Shown here: one piece after another, positions 35,121-47,240 of the stretch
Numbering within the stretch: the stretch's first letter is position 1
Layout: the number at the start of each line of letters is the position of its first letter
Source of the DNA: Chara braunii
Taxonomy: Eukaryota > Streptophyta > Charophyceae > Charales > Characeae
DNA length: 64,000 nucleotides
Assembly (NCBI GenBank): GCA_003427395.1
Contig: BFEA01000005.1
Span: forward strand, 2,503,417-2,567,416
Direction of reading: 5' to 3'
Notes under the pieces: generated by a model
Told to the model about the DNA's origin: nothing
Database searches by the model: none
The model's input: only the letters and a program-made list of their open reading frames with translations
Translations under genes and position numbers: made by a program

Positions 35121-37370
35121 GATAGACTCGAGATATCTTTGCCGAGGAGAGTTAAGGAAGGAGAGTATACCTCTTTCTGGTGGGGCGTGCTGATAGGCAA
35201 GGGGGGGTTTGTCTGGATCGAGTCTGGCTTTGATGATGATCGAGACTGTGCGATCGTGAGGGTGACCCTATATGCTCCACCATCATTTTTTGTCTTACAT
35301 GGGATTGAGTTGGCGCTTGGGCATGGGAGCCTGTTGGCGAGACCTTTGAAGGTAGTCGAGGGAGCAGCAGCGAAGTGGGCGAGTGATAGAGTCTAGAAAG
35401 GAGAAGAGCAGGCGGAGACTTGTATAGAGATCAAACATGCCGAAAAATTCACACTCTCTTCAGCCCCATTGAGAGTTATCTTGTCGGAGTTCCTGATAAA
35501 AAAATGTTTTGGGGGACAAGCAAGGGTAGAGGCTGCAGCTGAGGCAACTTTGAGAATGCGAGCGTGGGGGTACGCGCGGTACACGTGCGAGTTAATATAT
35601 GGCATGTACCTGGACCTAAGGTTTATGCCCCATAGTCTAGGGCTTAGGAAAATGGTCAATATTGTTGACGCCTATGCTGGCTCCCACGATCCGGATGACA
35701 GGGCTGTAGATTGGGACAAGATTTGTGCGGCAGTGGGTCAATAGAAAGTGCTTTGCCAAGTGCGTCCCTCACAGACTTGTCTATGGCGGCTCCAACTAGG
35801 TGATACGAATACGGAGGTCAGTGGTACTTGTAGCCTCGATTACTCTCTGCCTAAGGTTGGCTTTGAAATCTCTACCTATGTAGAATGTATATTGTTTATA
35901 GTACCCTCAAAGTTAGAATAGTGGTGACTAGAGTTTAGAGTCGTATTGTGTGAGCGAGAAGAGTTAGTTCGGCTTGAGTATTAACAACTTTTACTACCCT
36001 TTTTGTTTTGAGCATTTTTGTGTCACAACCTGATGATCGATTGCTTGTCATGCGTGTCAGGCCAGTATCAACATCATGGGAAAGAAATGGTTTCGCCAAG
36101 ATCTTGCTATGGAGGAGCTCGTGCTTCAACAAATTGTTGTTGTGCGAGTCGGTACATGACTCAATGCCTCCAGACCTTCGTGCTTTGCTGTTTCAGGGAA
36201 GAAATTTGTATGCCTTCCTACGTGGCTATCATGGCTTCAGTCTCATGAAGATGTGGGATGAAAAGGCGTTGTGGAGCATGTTGCCGTTGTTTGTCTGCGA
36301 AGAGTTGAGTGAGGAAGTGTATACTCTTATGTTAAGGTCGCAGACATGAGGTAAGTTGAAAACCTCTCTGAAGTTAAGGTTTCCAGAGGGTGGAGTAGAG
36401 AGCCAACTTGGTGGAAGCCCTGTGCAACTAGTTGAGATTGCATCAACGCGAGGAGAGCTAAGTGGTATACAGAGGCAAGTTGGGGTATTGGAAGAAAGGT
36501 TGACGCGACTAGAAGAGGCCAGGTATGGCAAAAGGAAGGTTTTTGATGGTACGTTGAGTGGACCGACTGGGCAGGATGGAGCAGAGGCAAGGGAGGCTGA
36601 TCGAGAGTCACTCCTCCGCAAAAGAACCCTGAGGAGGCGAGCTTGTACTCAAGGGAGAGTTGAAGGCGAGATGTTGATTGAGGTAAAAGAGAAGCAAGAA
36701 TCTAGCATAGCCCTGCCTATTGTTATGTATGATCCGAAGAGGGGGACTGTTGACGTGGAAGCGTCGTCAACTGCAGATAGGAGGGATCGACGGAGTAAGA
36801 GAGGGTGAGAGCACTGGGCAAAGATGGTGTGTGATTGTTGTGGAAAGGCTGGTCATACCCCTCGGAGATGCAAAGAAAAGGGGATGACAGGGGAAAAAGA
36901 GGAGCCTGAACCTCCCAACTTAACGAAAGCACACCGGGAAGCGAGAAACCTGACCCAGGGAGATCAAGGTACCGGAAAGGGGCAGTGTTCGCGGCAAGTA
37001 GCGACCGCCCCACACAAAGTGGGGGACAAAGCAACAAAAAGGGCCCTCTGTCGGCCGAGCGGGAACTAAATAGGCAGTGGGCGCCGTGTAATCAACTGGG
37101 TCAATGACCGATGTATAATCCATGTGTCTCATGGGCACAAGGCAGTTGTTTGAGCCCACAAATGAGCATGATGGCGCCTGGGCCTCCCGCAACGCAGATC
37201 CGACCAACTTGGCCTATGGGACTATTACGGCCACCAACCCAACAAGTGTCACAAGGCAGCGTGGCCGGTGGAGGAAGCCAAACGCAGCAAAGTGGAAAGG
37301 GCCGCGGGGATAAAGGACGAGGCAATGAACGGCGTGGTGGCGACAGAGAAGGGCGTGATGGACGCTAGCG
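35121..37370 (+). pseudogene. gag: Decayed gag of the giant element, with CCHC zinc knuckle
   Basis: Gag would form the particle that packages element RNA. Open segments at 35121-35396 and 35469-35744 share one frame, broken by a TAG at 35394. Segments 36008-36349, 36356-36808 and 36824-37069 share another frame, broken by TGA codons at 36347 and 36806. The last segment holds a C-x2-C-x4-H-x4-C knuckle (36830-36871), the nucleic-acid-binding motif of retroelement Gag. A basic, Gly/Arg-rich tail follows in other frames to 37368. A coiled-coil-like stretch lies near 36470-36530. No in-frame ATG is seen at the left end. GGTAAGT right after the first TGA (36350) could be a splice donor, so some breaks might be introns. 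No similarity to a named gag family is claimed. Confidence 0.5.
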
Positions 37371-39996
37371 GAACCATAAGTGGAATACAGGGAAGAAAAA
37401 GGCATGATAAGCGGTAGTTCAGATGGTAACCGGGTAGGTAAAGCGGCGAAAGGAACGGGAAAGAGAGGAAATAATGACTGAAGGGCGTAAAAGTTGATAA
37501 AGAGATGGGGTTAGTGAGAACGTAGTAGTGTGAAGAGAGGAGTAACCCTAACTCTTAAGTTTGGGAAATATTAAGTCCGAAGATGGACCTAGATTGCCTT
37601 GGCATGTTTTACCTTTAGTAGATTCAGTTGTATATACAAGAGCGTAGAGTTAGGATAGCAGGCTAACCAATTGTATGATTTTAATTCCGTATTTTAGTCA
37701 GCAGGGAGACTGACAATATACCAAGAGGATTTCGTAATAATGGTCCGGTAAGATAACCTGAATTGTAAGTAGGAGGAACCCCAATAAAACAGTTGTATAT
37801 GTGGGGTATGTTGGAACTGTTTCAAATCGAGTTATTGGAATCTCTCCTGCGGATAGAGCAAGGAGTGGTTTTAAGGACATTATTACGAAATAAAAAGTCT
37901 ATTCCACTAGACCTATCGCCGAGCGAAGGAGATATGGGACCTACTTCGTGTCTAGGTCCAGATGGTTGTACATGTGTGAGAGATATGAGAGACTTGGGAA
38001 GAGACCTCACCGTGTGTGAGGTAGACTCTCTAACCTAGAAGTGTAGTTGTAAGACTTGTGTATGAATGATTCATAGTCTTACTTTTCTTAGATATTTGGA
38101 TATGTCTTGAATTATTCGGCTCCCTCCGATTTGAGGGGTGTGATTACGCCCTGACTAAGATTGTTTTAGTTTTAAGCTCTGGTCAGGGAGACCACGATTT
38201 TTGTGTGATACGGATGCCAGTTTGAGTTGAGATTGTTCAACTCTTTGTCTATATATGTAATTCCAAACTATGATCGTTCGGGTTTCGAGTTGGGATATTA
38301 CACCCTTGTTTATGTATTGAGTTGAAATTCTATCTGAGACTACTCCTTTTATATGACGATCACAATCACCCTCACATGTGTGGTTTTATCCTGATGTATG
38401 ATGATTTTGTGTGAAGAGATGTATGAGAAACATTTCATGTGCTGTGCATTTCGTGAATGCGAATGAATATGAACTGTCTGCTCTTCGGTATACTCGTGCG
38501 ATCTGCTCACAGGCAGATGATAGGGCCGAGTATAAGGAAAGGGAGTGCAGTCTGTTTTTGTGAAAGAGCGTGAAAATCCTAAAGGATTTATGAGTTTTTT
38601 TAGACTCGAATGCTTACCATGCCAAATGTTTATTGATTGAGTTGTGGTGGAGACCCATAAGGTGGTATCTTAGTTTGGGTTGTTTTATGGTTGAAACATC
38701 CTCGAGTGAGGAAGAAAGTCTTGTGTTTGTTGGGAGATTTATCTTCAAAGAGGAGAGATGTTTTAAGAAAAAAATCATATGAGAGTTCATCCTAGAAAAA
38801 GAAGGGATGACTGAGAGACCTATGGAGTGAGAGTTCCTTCATATGAAAGGTAGTTAATAAATTTAATGGCATAGTAAGTTGCTTTTGAATGATCAAGTCT
38901 GACGAGAAGGACCATGTTTTGTTTGGCGATTGGTGGAATTTTGGAGGTCGTAAAAGTGATTTATTTGGGAGATATGGCTGAGAGGTGGCCTCCTTTCTCT
39001 ATTCAAGTAGGGAGGTCACGGCCTTGTGAATCTGGCGGTGATTTTGTTTTGTGAATATAGAGAGGTTGCCGTGTTTCTCTGTGTTGTTCCATGGAGGATT
39101 AGTAAATACCTTTTATGTGTGACAGACCTTTGCGTAGTTTGTAGTAGGTCTGTTTTGTTGCGACACACCGTCCAGCCACTTGTGTGAATCTTGGGGCATT
39201 TATGAGAATACCAAGCTAACGGTAAAGTTTAGCATCACTAGGGCGCAACCCATAGTGTCGGCTGTTGATCGGCGTAACCTGAACAACGGGCCTTCGTCTT
39301 GCCAAGAGAGTAAAGACTTAAAGGGGTGTGACCACCTAGGAAGGTTTTACTCCTGCGGAACGGCGTGGGATAAGAGTCAAGTCAAATCGTTTTTGAGTCC
39401 TGATTGAATGCTTATCAGGAGAAAGCCTATCGCGACCCAACCTGCGAGGCCACTACCGCTAAAATAACAACGCGGTGGGCCATACATTTGGCATGATCAC
39501 CCAGACCATGGTGGACCAGGATGGAGACCTAACCTTCTTGTACTAGACCGCAGGAAAAATCTATTATAAGATCTATGAGTATATATGTTTGATTGCGATA
39601 ATTGTTGGAGGAAGGTAAGAATGCCTTCAAAGGTATCGATTAGGGCCCTCGTCCCTGGTTATGGCCCTGCTTACAAAATAGAGACATAGGGACACTTAAC
39701 GAGAAACCGATATTTGTCTAGGACGAAGGGGAGAGGACAATTGAAAGGGCCATTGGGACTTATGTTGTAGTACATATGTCTAGTACACCGATGACCTAGT
39801 GTTAGAGCAATGGAGACCCAGTTTGGAACCCTGACAGCATAAAGTTGTGTGGGATGGATTGATGGAGGCCTCGACCCTAAGTCTGTCGGCTAATCGAATT
39901 TATACCTTTCTCGTCAGCATTTTGGATTATGGTTGAGCTGATAGTTTTTTTATTCACCGAAGCGATGGGGACGTCACTTAATATGGTCTGGTAAGC
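37371..39996 (+). mobile_element. Internal region of giant element, part 2, no pol seen
   Basis: About 2.6 kb from the gag tail to LTR C. I find no protease, reverse transcriptase, RNase H or integrase motif on either strand. The longest open frames are about 80 codons and unremarkable. No clean polypurine tract is seen just before LTR C. The GATGGGGA at about 39964 is a weak candidate. Confidence 0.5.
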
Positions 39997-42760
39997 TATC
40001 GGTGCGAATACCCTTACAAAGGTATCCGCCCTGGTTTTTGCAAGTGAGAGAAAGTAAGCAGTTTAAAAATTTTGAGTACATCACGTAAGTTGTGGTGGTG
40101 TCTGTGATATATGTTGACTGGATGGTTGACTGGAATAGAGAGTGTGTGGGCACGCAGATTGAAGGCGCGCGTGATCTCTTTCCGTTCTTATGATTGTGAA
40201 AACCGGCGTTGGTCGCCAACCAAATTTTTGATTAAAACTAGGGTTTCAAAGATTGTATAGGGGTTAGTGCGCTTGCCTGTAACCTGTGCATAGGTGTGGA
40301 GGACGGCATAGACAACAATGTGACTTTTGTAAAAGTTTCGGTAGACCTGCGCATCGTGCAGTATTAGTTTATTTAGGCATCCGACAAAGCTAGACCCAAC
40401 CTTGGACCTAGCACTAGCGGTTATAGCGTCGGACTTTCCTCAAAGAGATTCAGGGATCGAGATCGAGCCACGACAATGCGAGGAAATAAGGAGTAGTGCG
40501 TAGGACACTGAGGGGTTGAGGGCCCGGCGGGGCTTCCTCCCTTGTTTTTTTCGTCGGCAGCGTCAGAACGTGCTAGTGGTTCCTTTTTCGTCGTCGTCAT
40601 ATTTTGACGATTAACAACTTCTAAAACATAGATTATTATTATTTGTCATCGTTATTATTTAACTTTATGTTTTGACTTTTTGTAAGCCGGACGTGACACC
40701 GGCCACGGGTGGCCGTTATGGCAGTTGAGGACCTTGAGCGCACGTCTCTTTTGGTTGACTTGCGGATTCAGGTGTGCTCGAAGTGCCGAAGAAATTCCCT
40801 CGACCTTGTCCGTGTTGAAACATGGACCGAGGAGGTCGACGTGCATGCAAGCCGGTGGATGATTAGCCCACGAGAAGGAGAAAATCTGGGTGGCGCGGAC
40901 CCTTTGCGGATGTGCCAAGCACCCGCCGTGATCTGTCATGAGAAGTTTGAGTGTGAGCATGCCCAGCGGAACCGCAAGAAGGTGGGCCATACCCGGGCGC
41001 AATAGCGAGTGGCGACCCGGGGGCACACTTTGGGGAGTTTGCTGAAGCGGCGGCCCCACGGGGCCCTACTCCCCTCCGGGTTTTAAAAGTTCTCATTTGA
41101 ATATTTGCTACCGCTGCCGAGAGGAGCGCCTGGCCTAGCCCACCAAGGCCCACGATAGGCTATGCAGCAGGGCATGTCGTGACCGACAGTCTGACTGACC
41201 AGCCGTCAGAATTAGAACTGGCCTCAGGCGCAGTGGGCACGGTAGATCAGTAGGCGCTGTGAGCCGGGGGGGACCAACGACATATCTCTAGGTGGCGGGG
41301 ACGGGCGAAGTGCACTGGTGAGGAGCGACGGGCGGCTGCGGAGGCAAGGGAGGCAGCGACTAACCGAGCGGGACGTACGTAGTAGTAGTAGTTCAGTTTT
41401 GAAATCCCCAAACTAGAGTTGATCGTCTTGCTGCCGGTTGAGCCACGGCGGGCTCCGCTGGGAACGGGAGTCGCGTTGGCCGGAGAGACCAGAAGGGACG
41501 ATGGGAGCAACACGGTTAAAGGCAGTTCAACAAGATAAAGAGTGAACCTGGAAGGGAAAAGATGCAAAGTGCACTAGAAACAGGTGACGAAGGTAGCGAT
41601 GGGGGAGAAGAGAAGATAGTAAAGGGGGAAAGAGCACAGCGCCCTCGATTCCTAGCGGATTTTGGCAAACTGAAAGCCGAATCCGAGGTTTTGGGCTAGG
41701 ACGAACAGGATGATGAAGTCGGTTTCAGTACTAGGTTAGTAGATAGTAAGTGAGAAGGAAACATTGTTGCATGAAGGTGACGAGAAAGTAGATATGGCAG
41801 TGGAAGAAAATTCGATATCTCCCCTGATTCCCTATAGAATCGGGCAAGGTAGGGTCCTAAGTTGGGGTTTTTGGGCGTTGCGAGCTCGGTGGTGCGGTCG
41901 GATTCAGAGTCGGGCCAGCGGTTTCGGCAACATAGGCATAAGGGGCTGCGCGTGAAAGGAGATATGGGAGAGCGACGAGGAGGGGGAGTTTGAAGACTAG
42001 TATATCGTCACTGTCCCTTAGCGGATCTCATTGATCTAAGCTGGAAGTATGGGGTTATGATGGTGGGCGACCCCGTTCATGAGGTTAGATTTGGGTGGAA
42101 GTTAGTCAGAGGAGAAGCTAGTAGGAAAATGGTGGTTCGCAGGAACGTTCGGAAGGTAGAGAGGACGATCGCACAAGGTTTTCGCCCATCGCGAACGCGA
42201 CGGCATCATCAGAATCCACTATGAAGGTGTTCTTTTGGTCGTAGAGCGGTCTGGAGCTGCACTCAGAGGAAAGAAGAAAAATGACATGTATCTAATCGCG
42301 TTCTAGCGGAAAAATCCATCCATTTTTTTAATCTTTCTTGCTTCTTTTTAGCATTTCCTTCTTTTGGTGCTCGTAGCGATTTTTGTATTCGACCTCACTG
42401 CTACGTCATCCGGCTTAACCATTAGGGTCGCCCTCATGAGTCGTCGTACTCATACTTGCCTCGGTGCATTGCCCATCTTATCGAAGGAAGGCGCCTCCCG
42501 CTAAGCTATGGGTGCACGACTGAGTAGGAGATGCGGGGCGAACCGAGCTTCGAGCTACAGTGCCAAACTGCGCCCTTACCCGGCTGGTGGGCGGAGCGAA
42601 GTTCATATGAAAAAATGGGTGTAGGTGCGAGGCAAAGAGGTGCGCAGCCAGCCACGTGGAGTCAGAGACCTGCCTGATCGACACTTCGATTTTTCTCATT
42701 CCATCGATCGCAGTAGCGCCAGAGAGTCGCAAGGCTGAAGACTTGCCTGCTCGTCGCTTG

Positions 42761-42813
<53 letters not shown>

Positions 42814-42960
42814 TCAAACCTGTCTACCTGTCTAGGGCTGCGCCCGTAGGAGGAGGCCGCAGTTACTATCAGAAGGGAGTGAATCCATTTGCGGTATAAC
42901 GAGAGATTCATTCCCGCCTGGCAAGTTGGCAATACAGGGCGAATCGAGAGAGAGCTGTTG
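39997..42960 (+). mobile_element. Giant LTR, copy C (3' LTR of outer element, left part)
   Basis: It starts TATCGGTGCGAATACCC, with one mutated base in the terminal TG, and carries the terminal palindrome. It follows LTR A closely to about 42955. A lacks about 40 bases present here near 40110-40150. Similarity to A stops in the region matching A 3170, where chromoviral DNA begins. The remaining 4-5 kb, with the hairpin arrays, is absent and should lie beyond the window if E1-E3 were inserted here. Minus-strand frames of 123 and 134 codons at matching sites of A and C are similar because the DNA is similar. Confidence 0.7.
42764..42801. repeat. (AG)n microsatellite
   Basis: An AG run in LTR C, at the site of the TG/AG run of LTR A. 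Confidence 0.95.
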
Positions 42961-43827
42961 TACCGGTGTCGAGCGCATAGGTTCCTTGCAATTTGGTGTC
43001 GAAGCAGAACTCGTTGCGCTCACTGAAGTGCTGGCATGAGTAAGGCCGACGAGAAGAATATGTTGACTTGAAAATGTTGGCTATGGTAGAAGTGTGAGAA
43101 GAGAGTGGTTGGAATAGGAGGGGGAAGTAAGCCGAAGAGGAAGACGCTAAGGAGGAGATTATTACCTGCGCGTGGAGCGATTGGAGCAATTGGAGCGATC
43201 AAGGAGACTTCATCAACGATTTCAGAAGAGAGAAGAACTTCTTACCCCTTACCCGACTGCATGCTGATTGTGTGTCGAGTACCTATACCTCCCCCTACCT
43301 CTCTGGTGGTCGTTGTTGCTGTTGTCTGGTCGAGTCACTTGGGATCCAGTGTGGTCTTGAAGTAAGGGTAGAAGTGGGAATCTTGTCAGAGTCGTCTGTT
43401 CTCATCTCCCTGACGTCTGATCTGACATCTGCGCTGGAGGGAGTAGTAGAAGATAGGACAGAGTCAGGTATTTGTGGCAGACTGCCACATCAGAAGCAAA
43501 GAGAGTCTAAGGTATAAGTAATCTGAACGAATTTAATCTCTCCTGAAGTTGTAAGACTATACTCCATCCCTGCGAAGAACATTAGACTTATTAATTATAA
43601 AAGAAAGATAAACGAAAGGAAAACAAAACCAGACAAGTGTATGTACCAATCCCATTGTGTTGAAGTTGAAGACAGACAACAAGCAAGGTAGAAGAAGTGA
43701 AAAAGTCTTATTGTATATTGAAGTTTAAAAAGTTCTGAAATTTGTCATTTCTGAAGCAGCGATATCCAGAGTTTAAAAAAAGAAAAAGAAAAAAATCATC
43801 CACGCTAGATTAGATCAAGGATAATTA
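42961..43827. other. Left flank or leader of E1, no gene recognised
   Basis: Purine-rich DNA. TTTGGTGTCGAAGC at 42990-43003 begins like a Ty3 primer-binding site (TGG plus tRNA complement) and sits just after TTGCA, so an E1 5' LTR may end here. I could not find a matching 3' LTR. Several CTTACC/ATTACC donor-like motifs on the minus strand recall the giant LTR. Confidence 0.35.
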
Positions 43828-44940
43828 GTGGTGGTCTTACCTGGTGGGAACAGCGGAGGGGTACCTGTGTTGTGTTTCATCATGGACGACTACCCTACGC
43901 AAGGGTTGTTGACCCTCTCCGTTTTGATGGGCCCCTTGTTGAGAGTCTTCTTTCCCCTGGGCTTCGGGAGAGTTTGCACCTTCCAGATGATGATGAGATC
44001 TAGTGCTGTGAAGCCAAGGCCCACTCCTGCAGAACAGGCTGAAGTGGAACGTCGTCAGGCTGAAAAGACGAAACAAAAAGACAAAAAAAAAGAAAAAATA
44101 AAGAAAAAAGTGCAGATGGAAGAAGAAAGAATGAAAAAAGAAATAAAAGAAAAGTTGAAAAAAGAGTTGAAGGAAGAACTACAAACTATAGAAGAAGCAG
44201 ATGAACCTGCTGATGATAGGCTCATCAGGCGACGGACAGAAAGGGGAGAAACTAGCCAGACAGGTGGGGGACTCCAAGTCAAACCACTGGATTGGTATGA
44301 TCAATATGCATATTCCAACGATCGAATTGAAGAAACAGAGGAGGAAAGAGATGTGTTCGTTGCGAAACTGGCATCCATTAAAGACCAAAAGGAAAAAGAA
44401 CTCTTGCTGGAGGAAAAACGCGCGGAACTGCATATTAAAATGTTAGCAGCGAAGCGGCAAGAGCTTAACGAAAGGAAAAGGTTGCAAGCAGAGGGTGCAA
44501 GGCTACAAAGAGAACTGCAAGACCAGAAAGATAAGTAAGCTGCAACAAAAGAAAAACTAGCCCTCTTGACAGAAATAGTTCTGCATACAAAGCAAGAGCT
44601 AGAAGCAATGAACAGAACGTTGCAAAAAGTTGAAACCTACCAATATGAGTTTGAGGAAGTCTGGAACACCTTCATGCAAAAGTCCGCCAAAGATGTTGAT
44701 CAACATATACAATCATATATTCAAAAATTAGATGATCACATCAACCAAACCTTTACTCCCGCCGTGATTGAAAAAATAATTTGTGGCAGCGGTGGAGGAG
44801 GAGGAGGAGAAGATGGAGACCGAGAAAGTTTGGTAGGACATAAAGGTCACCGATCAATGCCTCAAATGTGGTGACCCCAACCACATCGTTCCCTTCTGTT
44901 CCGACTACAAACAACCAAAAGAGAACAACAAGTACAGGTT
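43828..44940 (+). pseudogene. gag: E1 gag-like coiled-coil protein with zinc knuckle
   Basis: A Lys/Glu-rich frame runs 43828-44538, stops at TAA 44536, and stays open in the same frame to 44874. Its middle (about residues 70-120) and end (about 190-236) look like long coiled coils. A plausible start is one of the Met codons near 43987. A C-x2-C-x4-H-x4-C knuckle lies at 44858-44899 in the next frame, so one frameshift separates it from the rest. The order coiled coil, knuckle, protease fits a Ty3 Gag. The fold of the N-terminal part cannot be told from sequence alone. Confidence 0.65.
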
Positions 44941-45180
44941 TCAGCTGCCTCTACCGGAACTTCGCATGTAAACAGAAAGACATCCTCCCATCCGAAGTTT
45001 CATCAGGCAGAAACTGAAAAGACAAACAGTCCCCACCTAGTACACTGTCCAGAGGTAGTAAGTGTGTGTACCTCTCTAGGTGGATCCTTCGCTGGTATGG
45101 GTGATGAGTTGGCGACTCGTTGCCAAGCTCGGAGTGAAATGAAGAAACGAAAAGGACAGTTAATAATTGCAGATCTATAA

Positions 45181-45490
45181 GTAAATAAAGTAAGAGTTGG
45201 AGGTATGATTGACAGTGGGTCAACGCGCAACTATATAAGTAAAAAAAGGTTTGCAAAAGTTGCGACTCGGGCTTAACGTAAAACAGTTAGATGAGCCCGT
45301 AATGAGTAAACTAGCTAATAGTACTATAACTGTAATAGATAGATATGTTGAAGGGGTCCAGATACACTGCCGGTTCGAAGCAGAGAGGAAGGTGAAACGC
45401 GTTCTCCACTCTCTGACTCTCTTGGTGGAAGATAATCTTTTCTTTGACATTCTTTTAGGCATGGATTGGGATGAAGCTATGCGGACATAA
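45181..45490 (+). pseudogene. E1 retroviral-type aspartic protease, frameshifted
   Basis: This would cut the Gag-Pol polyprotein. The active-site motif D-S-G-S-T is at 45211-45225. The downstream part continues one frame over and carries the conserved I-L-L-G-M-D-W strand near 45460. The switch falls at a run of seven A (45241-45247), consistent with gain or loss of one A. A TAA follows at 45488. The segment to 45839, which would link protease to reverse transcriptase, contains stops in all frames. Confidence 0.75.
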
Positions 45491-45839
45491 AGTTAAGGGA
45501 TCATGAGTGTTGGCTCCCAAGTCCGCAGGGTGGAAATAAGGAAATTTGCCTATTCCATAAGTCTGGTAAGGACAACAACTTGGCTCATTGTTGTACGAGT
45601 GCCCGCGTGTTCGCCCGCCATGTGAAAAGGTATAACTTGTATGATCAAGTTTTTGTTGCATGTGTGCGCCCAGTGAAGGAGGGTGAAGCTAAAGAAGAGG
45701 TCAAACCCCAGAGGTTGAAAGGATTTTAAAGGAATTCGCAGATGCGGCAGAGGCCCCAAGCGATGTAATTTAGAGACCTATCAAATATCGCATTGAGATT
45801 GAACTAGGAAGTCAGATTCGTAAGGGACCTATATATAGA

Positions 45840-46622
45840 ATGTCACCCAAAGAGTTGGACGAACATCAAACCCAACTTGATGAAATGCTGGAAAATGTAT
45901 GGATAAGACCTAACTCCTCGCCTTATGGTGCACCAGTGTTATTTGTGCCAAAGAAAGATGGCGTGGTCCACATGTGCATAAATTATAGAAGATTGAACGA
46001 TATAACAATTAAGAATGCTGACCCATTGCCGAAAATAGATGATTTGATGGATCGAGTGCAGGGTAGCAAGTACTTCACTAAGATTGATTTAAAGTTTGGC
46101 TATCATCACATTGAGGTAGAGCCAGAAGACCAATACAAGACTGACTTTCGAACAAGGTATGGGCACTATGAGTTCATTTTATTGCCTTCTAGTCTTACAA
46201 ATGCCCCTGCAACTTTCCAAAGAACGATGAATGAGTTTTTTCGCGAGTGGCTTGATAAATTTGTTGTTGTTTATCTTGATGATATTTTGATTTTTAGTAA
46301 AGACCCGAAAGAACATTGTGAGCACCTTCGACTTGTGCTAAATAAATTGCATGAGGCAAAGTTGAAATTAAACCCAAAGAAGTGTGAGTGGGCTTAGCGT
46401 CAAGTTTTATATCTAGGGCATATGCTTGATGGTGATGGAATCAAACCGGAAGACGCAAAAATTGCAGCAATTCAGGATTGGCCTAACCCCCGCACTTTGA
46501 CTGAGTTGCGGTCGTTCCTTGGATTAGCCAACTATTATCGGAAGTTCGTTAGACACTTCACGATAATTGTTGCGCCCCTTCGGAGATCGCTTAAGAAGAA
46601 ACAATCTGGAAGTGAGACTTAG
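45840..46622 (+). pseudogene. E1 reverse transcriptase
   Basis: This makes DNA from element RNA. Fingers and palm are clear: P-Y-G-A-P-V-x-F-V-x-K-K-D-G, then L-P-K-I-D-D-L, F-x-K-I-D-L-K-x-G-Y-H, and Y-L-D-D at 46272-46283 with both catalytic Asp kept. A TAG at 46395 interrupts the frame, which continues with the thumb motif F-L-G-L-A-N-Y-Y-R-K-F to a second TAG at 46620. The usual F-G-L motif near the palm reads S-S-L. Two stops make it non-functional as read. Confidence 0.9.
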
Positions 46623-46659
46623 ACTGTACGGGTTCGTTTAAACGCCTAAAGAAATGTCT

Positions 46660-47240
46660 GATTAACTACCCGGTTTTAAAAATTGATGATCCTTCTTTGC
46701 CCTTTGTCGTTACAACCGGCGCCAGTTAGTACGGGATAGGCGTTGTACTCCAACAGGACGATGGGAATGGATACAAGTCTGTGAAGTTTATATCCCGACA
46801 ACTGCCTAATGAGAAGGTCCCCGCTTCTACGTATGAGAGAGAGTTATTTGCTCTCCGAGAAACTCTAGATTATTGGCGACACTATCTCTTAGGACGCCAC
46901 TTCAAAGTGTACTCGGATCACGAGACACTTCGCTGGCTTAAAACGCAGGTCCGGATGACGCCTAAGTTGACTAGGTGGGCTGCTGAGATTGACCAAGATG
47001 ATTTTGAACTGAAGCCAGTCAAGGAAAAATATAACGTTGTTGCCGATGCACTGAGTCGAAGATCTGACTTCTTTGGTGCAATTGTAACATATCTAGATGT
47101 AGGCACCGATTTACAGGAAAACATTAGAAATGCGTATTTCACTGATCCTGTCTATGGCGCTATGTTTAAACATGTGCAGGAAGCACCACAAGAGTTTCCT
47201 ACGCAAGGGCTGTTGTTTGAAAGAACGGATGTGCGTGATA
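46660..47240 (+). pseudogene. E1 RNase H
   Basis: This degrades the RNA of RNA-DNA hybrids. The frame differs from that of the reverse transcriptase. The first catalytic Asp is lost: the T-T-D-A-S motif reads T-T-G-A-S (Gly codon 46718-46720) and a TAG follows at 46727. Later motifs are kept: Y-E-R-E-L-F-A, Y-S-D-H-E-T-L-R-W and V-A-D-A-L-S-R. The lesion would abolish activity even without the stop. Confidence 0.88.

Noticed and set aside
40655-41059. Minus-strand ORF of 134 codons similar to one at 739-1110
   Set aside because: LTRs A and C are similar over kilobases, so similarity of the translated frames is expected. LTRs B and 2 do not keep the frame, and composition is not convincing.
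42961-43003. Complete E1 5' LTR ending at 42989
   Set aside because: Only about 25 bases separate the LTR C-like sequence from the primer-site-like motif, too short for an LTR, and no 3' partner is seen.
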